64,000 nt of DNA, from NCBI GenBank assembly GCA_965277435.1, contig OZ255821.1, positions 6,014,001 to 6,078,000 of the forward strand. The letters are read 5' to 3'. The stretch is from Bog-105 sp965277435. GTDB taxonomy: Bacteria; Acidobacteriota; Terriglobia; Bryobacterales; Bryobacteraceae. Under the pieces are notes generated by a model. It was given only the letters and a program-made list of their open reading frames with translations, was not told the origin of the DNA and ran no database searches. Both the position numbers and the translations under genes were made by a program. Of this stretch, positions 53,297 to 61,705 are shown one piece after another (position 1 is the first letter of the stretch; each line of letters opens with the position of its first letter).

Positions 53297-54427
53297 CTAA
53301 GGAGCGTTGCGTAGCACGCCTCGCACCGCTGCATTCATGGCGGCCAGCAACTCCTGGGAACGCCCGTCATAATCCGCCGACAGTTCCCACATGAACATGC
53401 CGCCCAGGTTGCGCGTCCAGACCGAGTAGTAGGTCTTCAAATAAGTCGACCGGCTGTCGTCGTAAGTAATGAAGCCATTGCGCCCATCAGCCCGCGTCAG
53501 GTACGGCACTTCCTGGATCGAATCCCAGTGGCGCACCCAGCCCAGCCGGTTGATCAATGGCTTAATCTGCGTTCCATAGTTAAGCGACGGAACATTCGCA
53601 TCGGTACAAGGATCACAATTCTGATAGAGCTCTTTTTGATCCATGTAGTCATAACCGTAAAACGGCGTGCCCATATTCAGCTGCTCGGCCGGCACGTTGT
53701 AGGTAGTCAAAAAGTCAGTAGCGGCCTGATCCGCTGAACCCTGCGGATTGGGATTGGCCGGGTCGCTATAGATGGGCGAGTTCATTTGCACATCGCCCGT
53801 CCAAGGTCCGGCTTCGTCGTACAGCATGATATTGAACCAGCTCACCGGCTTCTTCAATCCCGCGAAATCTACGCCATCAGACGGATAATTCGGAATGTCG
53901 GTCGAGAGAATAAAAGCCGGTGACGGGAAGGCCGCACGAATCTCGTTCATGAAAGTAACGAAGTTTTTGAAGTCGGCCTTGCCTGTCGGATACTCCCAAT
54001 CGACGTCCAAGCCGTCGTACCCATAGCGACCGATCACTTCCTTCAAATCTCGAATAAACGTCGCGCGGAACTTCGCGCTTGCCGTCACCGCGCTGTAGTC
54101 CGCTCCTGAACTCGCACCTACATAAAACAGCACTTTGACACTGGCCGCATGCGCTCTAGTCAATAGCTGCGGCTCCAGGAAGCCTGTTGCCGGAATCGTG
54201 AACGTGCCATCGGCGGGCTCGTTCAAGTTGATTCCAGCGTGAATGATGTGGGTAAGCTTCGCATAAGGAATCTGATCGGCGCTATAGACAGGCGTCTGAT
54301 ACTTGCTCCAGGATCCATAAAAAGCGACCAGCCGTTTAGTGAAATGCGCCGGCAGATCTTCAGCCTGGGAGCTCAAAGCCGCCGCAACGAGCAACAAGCT
54401 TGCAAGGGCTGTTTTGAAAGGTTTCAA
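53297..54427 (-). CDS. Secreted GH18 chitinase-like hydrolase
   Basis: A 376-residue protein from a TTG start with a strong SD (AAGGAG about 8 bases upstream) and a signal peptide (MKPFKTALASLLLVAAALSS, ending QA). The catalytic DxxDxDxE motif reads YDGLDVDWEYP near residue 144; other family segments are VAFYGSWSKYQ, FILSTDIPNYPSD and MFMWELSADYDGRSQELL. It may cleave chitin or peptidoglycan-like GlcNAc polymers. It is followed directly by the TAT-exported GH127-like gene. Confidence 0.93.
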   Translation of the reverse strand: MKPFKTALASLLLVAAALSSQAEDLPAHFTKRLVAFYGSWSKYQTPVYSADQIPYAKLTHIIHAGINLNEPADGTFTIPATGFLEPQLLTRAHAASVKVLFYVGASSGADYSAVTASAKFRATFIRDLKEVIGRYGYDGLDVDWEYPTGKADFKNFVTFMNEIRAAFPSPAFILSTDIPNYPSDGVDFAGLKKPVSWFNIMLYDEAGPWTGDVQMNSPIYSDPANPNPQGSADQAATDFLTTYNVPAEQLNMGTPFYGYDYMDQKELYQNCDPCTDANVPSLNYGTQIKPLINRLGWVRHWDSIQEVPYLTRADGRNGFITYDDSRSTYLKTYYSVWTRNLGGMFMWELSADYDGRSQELLAAMNAAVRGVLRNAP

Positions 54428-54527
54428 TGTCTCTACTCCTTAACTGGTAGGTGCGCAGAGCTACTGTACCAACATACGTAATTCCGCTCAGCCGGTTTCA
54501 CGTAAAGCGATTCGATAACATCGCAGC

Positions 54528-55571
54528 ATGAAGGCCCTGCTGCTCTCCGAATACAGCCACTTGGACGTGGTTGATCTCCCCATGCCGCGCCCCGGTCCGG
54601 GCGATGTTCTCATCAAGGTGGAAGCCTGCGGCATCTGCGGCAGCGACGTGCATGGCTACGATGGTTCGTCCGGACGCCGCATCCCGCCGCTTGTCATGGG
54701 GCACGAAGCCTCCGGTACGGTCGCTGCGGCCGGCAGCGAAGTGAACGACCTGCAGCCGGGCGATCACGTGACCTTTGATTCCACCGTCTATTGCGGCGCC
54801 TGCGAGTTCTGTCGCAAAGGCGAGATGAACCTGTGCGAGTACCGCGAGGTCCTTGGCGTTTCCACTCCTGATTTCCGCCGTCAGGGCGCTTTCGCCGAAT
54901 ACGTGGTCGTGCCGCGGCGCATCGTCCACGGCCTTCCCCCCACACTCAGCTTTAGTGAAGCTGCCATGGTCGAGCCCTTGTCCGTTGCCGTGCATGCCGT
55001 TCGCCTGTCGGAGTTGCCGGAAAAGGGCAGTGCCCTGGTGGTGGGCGCCGGCATGATTGGTCTCCTGGTTGTGCAGGCTCTCCGCGAGGCGGGCTGCTCC
55101 ACCGTAATCGTCAGCGACATCGACGAGGGCCGTCTGCAACTTGCTTCGGAACTCGGCGCAACCCTGACCATCAACGCGAAGTCGGCCGACGTGCCGGCTG
55201 AGGTTAAGCGGCACACGGGCGGCTTTGGAGTTGATGTCGCTCTTGAGGCTGTTGGTAGCACGCCCACTATCCGCTCCGCCATTGACAGCGTGCGCAAGGG
55301 TGGAACCGTGACCCTGATCGGCAACATCGCGCCTACTGTTGAATTGCCTCTGCAAATGGTGGTCGGCCGTCAGATACGTCTGCAGGGCACGGCCGCGTCG
55401 TCGGGCGAGTATCCGCATTGCATCGACCTGTTAGCTAAAGGCAAAATCAATCTCAAACCGCTCATCAGTATGGTTGCGCCGCTGGATGAAGGAGCTAACT
55501 GGTTTTCGCGCCTGCACGCCCGTGAGGCCAATCTCATGAAGGTCATCCTCGCTCCGGGACAGCCGGCGTGA
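54528..55571 (+). CDS. Zinc-dependent medium-chain dehydrogenase, polyol/sugar type
   Basis: A 347-residue enzyme. The catalytic-zinc ligands are in ACGICGSDVHG and GHEASG, the structural zinc in CGACEFCRKGEMNLC, and the NAD-binding motif in VVGAGMIGLLVVQALREAG. The family includes threonine, sorbitol, L-idonate and galactitol dehydrogenases. It overlaps the next SDR by 4 bases (GTGA), so it likely feeds a sugar-acid or polyol oxidation step. Confidence 0.92.
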   Translation: MKALLLSEYSHLDVVDLPMPRPGPGDVLIKVEACGICGSDVHGYDGSSGRRIPPLVMGHEASGTVAAAGSEVNDLQPGDHVTFDSTVYCGACEFCRKGEMNLCEYREVLGVSTPDFRRQGAFAEYVVVPRRIVHGLPPTLSFSEAAMVEPLSVAVHAVRLSELPEKGSALVVGAGMIGLLVVQALREAGCSTVIVSDIDEGRLQLASELGATLTINAKSADVPAEVKRHTGGFGVDVALEAVGSTPTIRSAIDSVRKGGTVTLIGNIAPTVELPLQMVVGRQIRLQGTAASSGEYPHCIDLLAKGKINLKPLISMVAPLDEGANWFSRLHAREANLMKVILAPGQPA

Positions 55572-56362
55572 ACGATCTTTTCGACCTAAGCGGCCAAGTC
55601 GCCATAGTGACCGGCACCAGCCGCGGACTCGGCCAATACTTCGCGCGCGCTCTGGCCCGCTCCGGCGCTGACCTGGTGCTTACCAGCCGTCATCATGAGA
55701 CTCTTCAATCTTTCGAAGGGGAGATCAAGAAGCTAGGCCGGAAAACTGTCTCGCTCGATCTGGACGTCACCGATCAAGCCAGCATCGAGCAAATGGTAGC
55801 CGCCGCGCAGGAAGCGTTCGGCAAGATCGACATCCTCGTCAATAATGCCGGCATGAATATCCGAAAGCCAGCCTTAGAGGTCGCCTGGGACGATTGGAAC
55901 AAGATCCTCGATACTAATCTACGTGGCAGTTTTTTTGTTGCCCAGGCGGTTGCGAAACACATGGTCCCACGAGGTTATGGCCGCATCATCAACATCGGTT
56001 CCGTTACCAGCGTCGCTGGTTATGCCGGGCTCGGACCGTATGGCGCAAGCCGTGGCGGCGTTCGTCAACTAACCATGAGCCTGGCAGACGACTGGGGACC
56101 ATACGGCATCACAGTCAATTGCCTCGCGCCGGGCTGGTTCCGCACCGAACAGAACAAAGTGATGTACGAAGACAAAGAATGGGTTGCGTATTTGAGCGAT
56201 CGCATCCCAGTAAAGCGTCCCGGCCAGCCCGACGACCTCGACTCAGCCGTCGTTTTTCTGGCCTCGGAATCGAGCAGATACATTACCGGGCAAACTCTTT
56301 TAGTAGACGGCGGTATTTCAACGGGTGCTGTCCGCGCCCTGCCCGCCAAACCGAAAACTTAA
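55568..56362 (+). CDS. SDR-family dehydrogenase with Arg in place of catalytic Lys
   Basis: A 264-residue enzyme with a GTG start overlapping the previous stop. Rossmann motif TGTSRGLGQYFARAL, NNAG near residue 93, and the active site GPYGASRGGVRQ. The usual catalytic YxxxK is here YGASR: codon CGT encodes Arg, so catalysis may be altered. Otherwise it resembles gluconate 5-dehydrogenase-type SDRs, ending in TLLVDGGISTGAVRA. The pair with the zinc dehydrogenase suggests sugar-acid metabolism. Confidence 0.9.
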   Translation: MNDLFDLSGQVAIVTGTSRGLGQYFARALARSGADLVLTSRHHETLQSFEGEIKKLGRKTVSLDLDVTDQASIEQMVAAAQEAFGKIDILVNNAGMNIRKPALEVAWDDWNKILDTNLRGSFFVAQAVAKHMVPRGYGRIINIGSVTSVAGYAGLGPYGASRGGVRQLTMSLADDWGPYGITVNCLAPGWFRTEQNKVMYEDKEWVAYLSDRIPVKRPGQPDDLDSAVVFLASESSRYITGQTLLVDGGISTGAVRALPAKPKT

Positions 56363-56390
56363 CCTCGCAGCGGTTCCGGCACCTGCTCGA
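56357..56390. repeat. 34-base direct repeat, copy 1
   Basis: A 34-base sequence, ACTTAACCTCGCAGCGGTTC and onward, differing from 56643-56676 at two positions. It includes the stop codon of the SDR gene on the plus strand and the end of a short minus-strand frame. Confidence 0.75.
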
Positions 56391-56604
56391 CTCCTTGCAG
56401 CAGCGACTTCTGAGGGTACCCGCCCAATCGCTGTCCCACCACAACACCCAAGACAGAGCCAGGGAGCGTCAGCGACCCCAGTTCGCTGCCCTCCTCCCAC
56501 GACCGCAATGTGACTTTCAACCGAGTAAGCCATGGCCCTGCGGGCCACCGAAGGTGATAAAAGTCGGGGTATCCGGCATCATTCTCACAGGAGTGGGTTG
56601 GCAT
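56359..56604 (-). CDS. Possible short protein downstream of the MFS gene
   Basis: An 81-residue frame starting MPTHSCENDAGYPDFYHLRW and ending GVEQVPEPLRG. Its C-terminus resembles that of the MFS protein (VPEPLRG) because both lie in a duplicated 34-base sequence. No family is recognised and the SD is weak. It may be a real small downstream gene or only open by chance. Confidence 0.35.
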   Translation of the reverse strand: MPTHSCENDAGYPDFYHLRWPAGPWLTRLKVTLRSWEEGSELGSLTLPGSVLGVVVGQRLGGYPQKSLLQGVEQVPEPLRG

Positions 56605-56642
56605 CGCTATTTTCAATTCGCCACGTAATCCGAAATAGAGCC

Positions 56643-56676
56643 ACTTAACCTCGCAGAGGTTCCGGCACCGGCTCGA
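56643..56676. repeat. 34-base direct repeat, copy 2
   Basis: Same element as 56357-56390 with two differences, 286 bases away. It covers the stop codon and last codons of the MFS gene (VPEPLRG). Confidence 0.75.
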
Positions 56677-57916
56677 TCCGGCCCAGCAGGAACAGGTACC
56701 CGCAAATACCCAACGCGAGGATAATCGCCGCCACCGCAAACGCGCGCGAGTACAGATTTTGTGTCCCGATGAAGTAAGCCGTAGAAATCGGCGCAACCAC
56801 CGACGAAATCTGGTTGCTGAAGTTCACGATGCCGCCGATCTTACCCACGCTGTCTCGCGGCGCAATCAACGATGGCAGCGACCAGCCCACCGGAGCAGCC
56901 GCCGATAATCCTCCCAGCGACAAGCTGATCCAGATGGTCGCGACCATAGCGTTCTGCGTGAACATCACGCCCGCCAGCGCCAGCCCCAGCACAGTGCCCC
57001 CGATCAAGATCGTTTTCCGCACTTTGTTCTGGTCGTATCCACGGCGGATTAGGTTGTCGACCAACCAGCCCCCAACCAGCAAATCGGTCATGGTCGCGAA
57101 TAGCCACGGCACGCTGGTAAATAGGACAGAATGCTGCAGATTCATGTGGAGCGCCGAAAAATAGCTTGGCAGCCAGAACAGGAAGAGATAAAAGCAGTAA
57201 TTGTAAGCGCCAAACCCAATCGCCAGGCCCAACACTTTCTTCTGCGAAAGCAGGTAAGCGAGCGAGGCCGGCTGCGGATGAGCGGCATGCCCATGCTGCG
57301 CCGGATTTCCTTCCTGTATGTAGTCCAGTTCCTCGCTGGTGAGGCCCGTATCATCCTGCGGATCTTTATAAATGAAATAGAACGCGACGAAATACAGGAA
57401 GCTGACTATGCCAGTAATAGCGAAACTGAAGCGCCAGCCAAACTGAATGAGCAGCAATCCGAGAAACGGAACCCCGATGCCGGAAGCGAACTTTGCCGCG
57501 GCGTCGAAAATCGCAGTCGCAAGACTCCGTTCCTGGCCAGGAAACCAATAGCCAATCGCTTTCGCATTGGAAGGAAAGGTCGGCGCTTCACCCACACCCA
57601 GCAGCAATCGGGCGCCGAAAAAGGCAGCCACGCTCGAAGCAGCGGCCGCCGCAAACGAAGCCAGGCTCCAGATAAATGCACTGATGCGCCCAATCAGCCG
57701 GACGCCAAAACGGTCGAGCAGCGATCCTACCGGCAGTTGCAAAGCCGCATACGTCCAGCCATACGCTCCGAGCAAATATCCATAGCCCTCGTTTGAAAGG
57801 CCAAACTCCCGGTGCAGCGCATCGTGCGCGACGGAAAGATTCACCCGGTCGAAGTAGTTGACGAGCACACCGATGCCCAGCAGTATGGCAATCCGCCACC
57901 TTCGCTTGTGCGGCAT
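56645..57916 (-). CDS. MFS transporter, ACS (anion:cation symporter) type, sugar-acid-like
   Basis: A 423-residue protein with 12 predicted membrane helices. It begins RWRIAILLGIGVLVNYFDRVN with the family motif DRVNLSVA, and contains GVGEAPTFPSNAKAIGYWFP and a long central loop. The ACS family imports glucarate, galactonate, hexuronates and related anions. The context with GH127 and dehydrogenases fits a sugar-acid uptake route. The last residues lie in a 34-base repeat duplicated 286 bases downstream. Confidence 0.9.
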   Translation of the reverse strand: MPHKRRWRIAILLGIGVLVNYFDRVNLSVAHDALHREFGLSNEGYGYLLGAYGWTYAALQLPVGSLLDRFGVRLIGRISAFIWSLASFAAAAASSVAAFFGARLLLGVGEAPTFPSNAKAIGYWFPGQERSLATAIFDAAAKFASGIGVPFLGLLLIQFGWRFSFAITGIVSFLYFVAFYFIYKDPQDDTGLTSEELDYIQEGNPAQHGHAAHPQPASLAYLLSQKKVLGLAIGFGAYNYCFYLFLFWLPSYFSALHMNLQHSVLFTSVPWLFATMTDLLVGGWLVDNLIRRGYDQNKVRKTILIGGTVLGLALAGVMFTQNAMVATIWISLSLGGLSAAAPVGWSLPSLIAPRDSVGKIGGIVNFSNQISSVVAPISTAYFIGTQNLYSRAFAVAAIILALGICGYLFLLGRIEPVPEPLRG

Positions 57917-57922
57917 CGGGTC

Positions 57923-58474
57923 TTAACGCTTCAATCCTATATAGACATCAACTCTTCCACCAGGATCGTTGTTTTCATCAATGCCATGATGCACTTCGAA
58001 ATCGGTTTTATAAGCGCGCTGAATCTGATGCGCGTCTTCCAGCGACCAGATGCGTTGCCAAAGCTTTAATACGACGTTGATGGCAGGCGAGCCCGCACCC
58101 GTGAACATCGCGTATTCGCCCGCCGGCACTTCGCGTTTCACCAGGCCGCGCGGCGCACGGGTTCCCGGCTTGACTTCTGCTCCCAGAAAATAGGTGTAAG
58201 TGCCGTGATAATCACTTTTATAATTCGTGTATAGTGCGTACGTGTTGGGACTGATGCGATTCGGCAACTTGCGCAACATGCCATCCTTCCTGACCCGGGC
58301 CACGATCCCCGCAATGCAGCCTTTCGACTGCAGTTCCAGCTCATTCGAGGTCCGGCCCTCGATCCCGATCACTGTGAACTTTTCCTTGTGAACCGTGCGG
58401 AAGTCAGTTTGATCGGCCAGCAGAATTGCACCCATACAAAGGAAAGAAAGGGACGTGGAACGAACCAGATTCAT
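57923..58474 (-). CDS. Exported GyrI-like effector-binding domain protein
   Basis: A 183-residue protein with an N-terminal signal (NLVRSTSLSFLCMGAILLAD). The rest matches the GyrI-like/AraC effector-binding fold: KFTVIGIEGRTSNELEL, TYALYTNYKSDYHGTYTYFL, VKREVPAGEYAMFTGAG and a C-terminal IQRAYKTDFEVH, VDVYIGLKR. This fold normally binds small ligands in cytoplasmic regulators; an exported form is unusual. It is upstream of the MFS gene by 6 bases, so probably co-transcribed with it. Confidence 0.85.
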   Translation of the reverse strand: MNLVRSTSLSFLCMGAILLADQTDFRTVHKEKFTVIGIEGRTSNELELQSKGCIAGIVARVRKDGMLRKLPNRISPNTYALYTNYKSDYHGTYTYFLGAEVKPGTRAPRGLVKREVPAGEYAMFTGAGSPAINVVLKLWQRIWSLEDAHQIQRAYKTDFEVHHGIDENNDPGGRVDVYIGLKR

Positions 58475-58505
58475 TTGCGCTCGACCATTCTATCGACCCT
58501 TGAGT

Positions 58506-59345
58506 TTACTCGTCGCTCTTAGAAAGCTGCCTGTTCGTTTCGACATTGACAGGCAACTGGCGGCGTCTCGTAGCATCTCCCAGAGACTCGACAGCGAGCC
58601 GCACGCTGACGGGCAGACGGGTGAGAATGCCGGTAGCGATTCTGTAGCGCCAGCCCGGAATCACGAACAACTTCCGTTTGCGCAAACCATCGATTGAAGC
58701 ATCCACTACCTCTTCGGCCGTCAGCCACCAGCCCGGACCCATGGGTCGTTGGCGGTCGCCGCCCATCGCCTCGTGAAATTCGGAGTAAGTAAAGCCGGGA
58801 CACAAGGCCTGCACAACAACGTTCGAATGCACCGCGCGCAATTCGAGAAACAAACCCTCGGTAAACGCCGCCATCCAGGCTTTTGTCGCGGAATAACTGG
58901 TCGTCCCGGGACTCCGCACAAAAGACGAAACGGAGGCTACATTGACGATGCCGCCGAAATCGACCTGCACCATGGTGCGCAGAGCCGCGTGCGAGAGACG
59001 CATGGTAGCCATTACGTGAAGCTGGTGCATTTTTTCCTGCCCGCCCAGGTCCGCTTCCCAGAAACGTCCTCTTGTGCCGAAACCGGCATTATTCACCAGC
59101 AGCGCCAGACGTGCCTCGCTCGCTAGTCTCTCTGCGACTTTGGTCAGATCCGCGTCGTTCGTCAGATCTGCTTGCAGGATCTCCGTTTTGGTATCGAACT
59201 TAGTGGCAAATTCGTCAGCCAGCGTCTGCAGCCGGTCTCTGCGTCTGGCAATCAGTAGAAGATCATGCCCGGGCGCTAGCTTGCGCGCAAAAGCCTCCCC
59301 AATGCCGCTCGAAGCGCCTGTGATTGCAACCACTGTCTTATCCAT
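58506..59345 (-). CDS. SDR-family oxidoreductase
   Basis: A 279-residue protein with TGASSGIGEAFARKLA, NNAGFGTRG and the intact active-site motif SYSATKAWMAAFTEGLF. The C-terminus (LPVSVRLAVESLGDATRRRQ) resembles the small YqjQ/DltE-like SDR group acting on lipids, retinoid-like or acyl substrates. It is 31 bases upstream of the exported GyrI-like gene, same strand. Confidence 0.9.
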   Translation of the reverse strand: MDKTVVAITGASSGIGEAFARKLAPGHDLLLIARRRDRLQTLADEFATKFDTKTEILQADLTNDADLTKVAERLASEARLALLVNNAGFGTRGRFWEADLGGQEKMHQLHVMATMRLSHAALRTMVQVDFGGIVNVASVSSFVRSPGTTSYSATKAWMAAFTEGLFLELRAVHSNVVVQALCPGFTYSEFHEAMGGDRQRPMGPGWWLTAEEVVDASIDGLRKRKLFVIPGWRYRIATGILTRLPVSVRLAVESLGDATRRRQLPVNVETNRQLSKSDE

Positions 59346-59380
59346 CTCTAACAGTGTGCACCCGGGCCATTGGCGAAGCC

Positions 59381-59752
59381 TTACACCAACACCTCTTCCA
59401 AGACCTCTTGTTCAAGCACCTGTGCCGTCTCCGGTGCGGGATAGCGTATGCGCCGGAATTCAGAATAGAGACCGGCCGCGGTCTCGAGCAGGCAACTCCG
59501 CAGTTCTCCGGCAAGCGGAGCCGATACGGCGAGCGGGCGCTCGGAACTGATCCCGCTCGGACAGATTTGATACACACAACCGCGCGCCAGCTTGCCCGCC
59601 TCGACCTGCCGGCGAATACTCTGTTCCAACTCTTCGATGGAACTCGCCTCGTGAGCCATACTGCCGCCCACATGCAGCACAATGGTGCCGCTCGCGGTCG
59701 CGCCATCGCGGTCCCCGCTTTCGTGTACGCGAACCTTGTATTTGCGTTTCAT
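59381..59752 (-). CDS. Hypothetical small protein
   Basis: A 123-residue protein from the ATG at 59752 (SD GAGGCAG). It begins MKRKYKVRVHESGDRDGATA and contains ASSIEELEQSIRRQVEAGKL and LAGELRSCLLETAAGLYSEF; I do not recognise the family. Mixed alpha/beta, no signal peptide. It is 35 bases upstream of the SDR gene, same strand. Confidence 0.7.
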   Translation of the reverse strand: MKRKYKVRVHESGDRDGATASGTIVLHVGGSMAHEASSIEELEQSIRRQVEAGKLARGCVYQICPSGISSERPLAVSAPLAGELRSCLLETAAGLYSEFRRIRYPAPETAQVLEQEVLEEVLV

Positions 59753-59990
59753 ACTCTGCCTCGCTGAAACTATCGACCGTTCCACGCAAGAACTTTAGGA
59801 TGCACGTAATGCTCGATCGGTAGATTGTTCGGGTGTTGGCGGTTCAGAATTGCGGATTTACTGATCCGCCCTTGGACTTGTTTCCAACGGAACGGCGCTT
59901 GATCCCGGTACTGGACTTTTGACCACACTAGTGGAAATACTGAAAGCTTTCTGGGATGCCTTCGTCCAATAGCCGCTACGAGAGAAAATT

Positions 59991-60818
59991 ATGTATCACC
60001 ACGTTAAGCAGTTGATGTACACGGTTCGGGTCGATGTGCCGGATCCGCGATTCGGCAATATGTTGCTGGAACAGTTCGGGGGGGCAAACGGCGAACTCGC
60101 CGCCGCTATGCAGTACTCCGTGCAAGGAATCAACTGCGATGATCCCGAGCGGAAAGATTTGCTCATGGATATTGGCACTGAGGAGCTCAGTCACCTTGAA
60201 GTGGTAGGTGTGCTTACCCGAATGCACCTTAAGCCGATGAGAAATAACCGGAGCGCGGCGGAAGCAGATCCTCTGATCGCAATTGTCGGTGGTGGTGGCG
60301 TATCGCTGCACAACTCTATGGGCTCTGCTTGGACGGCGGATTACCTGAAAATCACCGGTGAAATCGATGTTGATCTACGCAACAATATTGCGGCAGAAGC
60401 TCGGGCAAAAATCACATATGAGCGTCTCATGGACTTTACGCAGGATCAGGGCACACTGGATGCTTTGCAGTTCCTAATGACCCGTGAGATTACTCACATG
60501 AAGGCGTTTACCTTTGCTTTAGAGAGTTTGGGTAAACCGACGTTCTCGATCGGAAAACTTCCACCCACGCCCGGAATTGTAGATCAATATTTCAATGACT
60601 CGACAGGTACGGGAGACCGCGGCGAGCCGGATGCACGTGGTCCTTGGAATGAGGGAGGAAGTTGGGAGTACGTTGAAGCTCCTGCCTTTAAACCTTTTCT
60701 CTCGCCGGAAACCGGCGCACGCGAAGGCGCTGGGGTTAGCCATGAAAACGGCTTGTCGAAGAAACGTCCAGTAGCAGCCGCCAAAAAATCTTCAAAAACA
60801 ATTGTAAATTCGAAGTAG
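59991..60818 (+). CDS. Manganese catalase
   Basis: A 275-residue enzyme with the dimanganese ferritin-like fold. Metal-ligand segments include GANGELAAAMQYSVQG, DIGTEELSHLEVVG, NNIAAEARAKITYERLM and REITHMKAFTFALESL; the C-terminal tail is Gly/Pro-rich, WNEGGSWEYVEAPAFKP, and ends in a Lys-rich run. It splits H2O2 to water and O2. SD GAGAGAAA before the ATG. It heads a block with two DUF892 proteins. Confidence 0.96.
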   Translation: MYHHVKQLMYTVRVDVPDPRFGNMLLEQFGGANGELAAAMQYSVQGINCDDPERKDLLMDIGTEELSHLEVVGVLTRMHLKPMRNNRSAAEADPLIAIVGGGGVSLHNSMGSAWTADYLKITGEIDVDLRNNIAAEARAKITYERLMDFTQDQGTLDALQFLMTREITHMKAFTFALESLGKPTFSIGKLPPTPGIVDQYFNDSTGTGDRGEPDARGPWNEGGSWEYVEAPAFKPFLSPETGAREGAGVSHENGLSKKRPVAAAKKSSKTIVNSK

Positions 60819-60842
60819 ATCAATCACAGGAAGGATTTTGAA

Positions 60843-61376
60843 ATGTCGCAATTAAGAGAATTGTTGGTAGAAGAATTACAAGATCTGCTTCACGCCGAAA
60901 CACAATTGACGAAAGCGTTGCCGAAGATGGCTGAGGCTGCGCACAATGCCCAACTGCAAGAGGCCTTCCAAAAGCATCTCACCCAGACGCAAGGCCACAT
61001 CGACCGCCTGAACAAGTCTTTCGAACTACTGGGGGAAAAAGCCCAGGCAAAGCCGTGCAAAGCGATGCAAGGACTGGTCGCTGAGGGGGAAGAAACGATC
61101 GAGGAAGGACAGGAAAAAGAAGATCTCGCTGCCGATCTGGCCCTGATTACCGCGGCTCAGAAAGTCGAACATTACGAGATCTCGGGATACGGTACTCTTC
61201 GGGGCTTAGCGCGTCAACTCGGCGAATTTGAGGTGTCGGAACTATTGACTCACACGCTCGGAGAGGAGGAGGCTGCCGACTTTCTGCTGACCTCCATCGC
61301 CAAGCCGCTAATTCAGCAGGCAACATCCGAAATGCTTGAAGCAAAGACTGGAAAGAAACAGACCGCCGGGGTCTAG
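60843..61376 (+). CDS. DUF892 (YciE-like) ferritin-like protein, copy 1
   Basis: A 177-residue protein with the DUF892 motif LLVEELQDLLHAETQLTKAL and the second helical hairpin AQKVEHYEISGYGTLRGLAR. A four-helix ferritin-like bundle with presumed di-metal site. SD AGGA precedes the ATG and it follows Mn-catalase after 24 bases, so both probably share a transcript. YciE homologues are induced by stress in enterobacteria. The second copy lies at 62765. Confidence 0.95.
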   Translation: MSQLRELLVEELQDLLHAETQLTKALPKMAEAAHNAQLQEAFQKHLTQTQGHIDRLNKSFELLGEKAQAKPCKAMQGLVAEGEETIEEGQEKEDLAADLALITAAQKVEHYEISGYGTLRGLARQLGEFEVSELLTHTLGEEEAADFLLTSIAKPLIQQATSEMLEAKTGKKQTAGV

Positions 61377-61476
61377 ATCTAATGCACTTTAAGGCTTTAG
61401 GCGCCTGGATGACCTATTTACGGGATCTGACAGCCTTTACTGACCAGCGCCGATAGGCTTCGAGAGATTTGTTCAC

Positions 61477-61656
61477 ATGAAGAGCGCCTCACAAATAAAG
61501 GTATTAATCCTTTCCGTCCTTTTCGCAACCGTCGTCTCGGAGTCCGCGTGCATGGCGGTGGGGTACAGCAGCCGGGGCGGATGGTTCATTTGGCCAGGTG
61601 GTCTGGGGCTCCTCATCATTGTCTTGTTGCTCTATTTCCTCTTCGGGCGGAGATGA
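61477..61656 (+). CDS. Small membrane protein, 59 residues
   Basis: The frame MKSASQIKVLILSVLFATVV continues with a Cys/Gly-rich loop (GYSSRGGWF) and a second helix (LGLLIIVLLLYFLFGRR). One signal-like hydrophobic stretch at residues ~8-20 and one helix at ~43-56. It is between the two DUF892 genes in the stress block. No family recognised; may be a small stress-envelope protein. Confidence 0.55.
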   Translation: MKSASQIKVLILSVLFATVVSESACMAVGYSSRGGWFIWPGGLGLLIIVLLLYFLFGRR

Positions 61657-61705
61657 ATGCTAGTAATCAGTCTGTCCGGCATACGGCAGTTTGAAAGGAA
61701 CTCAA

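Noticed and set aside
54498..55418. 306-residue frame opposite the zinc dehydrogenase
   Set aside because: Antisense of a clear MDR enzyme; composition is His/Gly/Ala-rich and no family pattern is visible.
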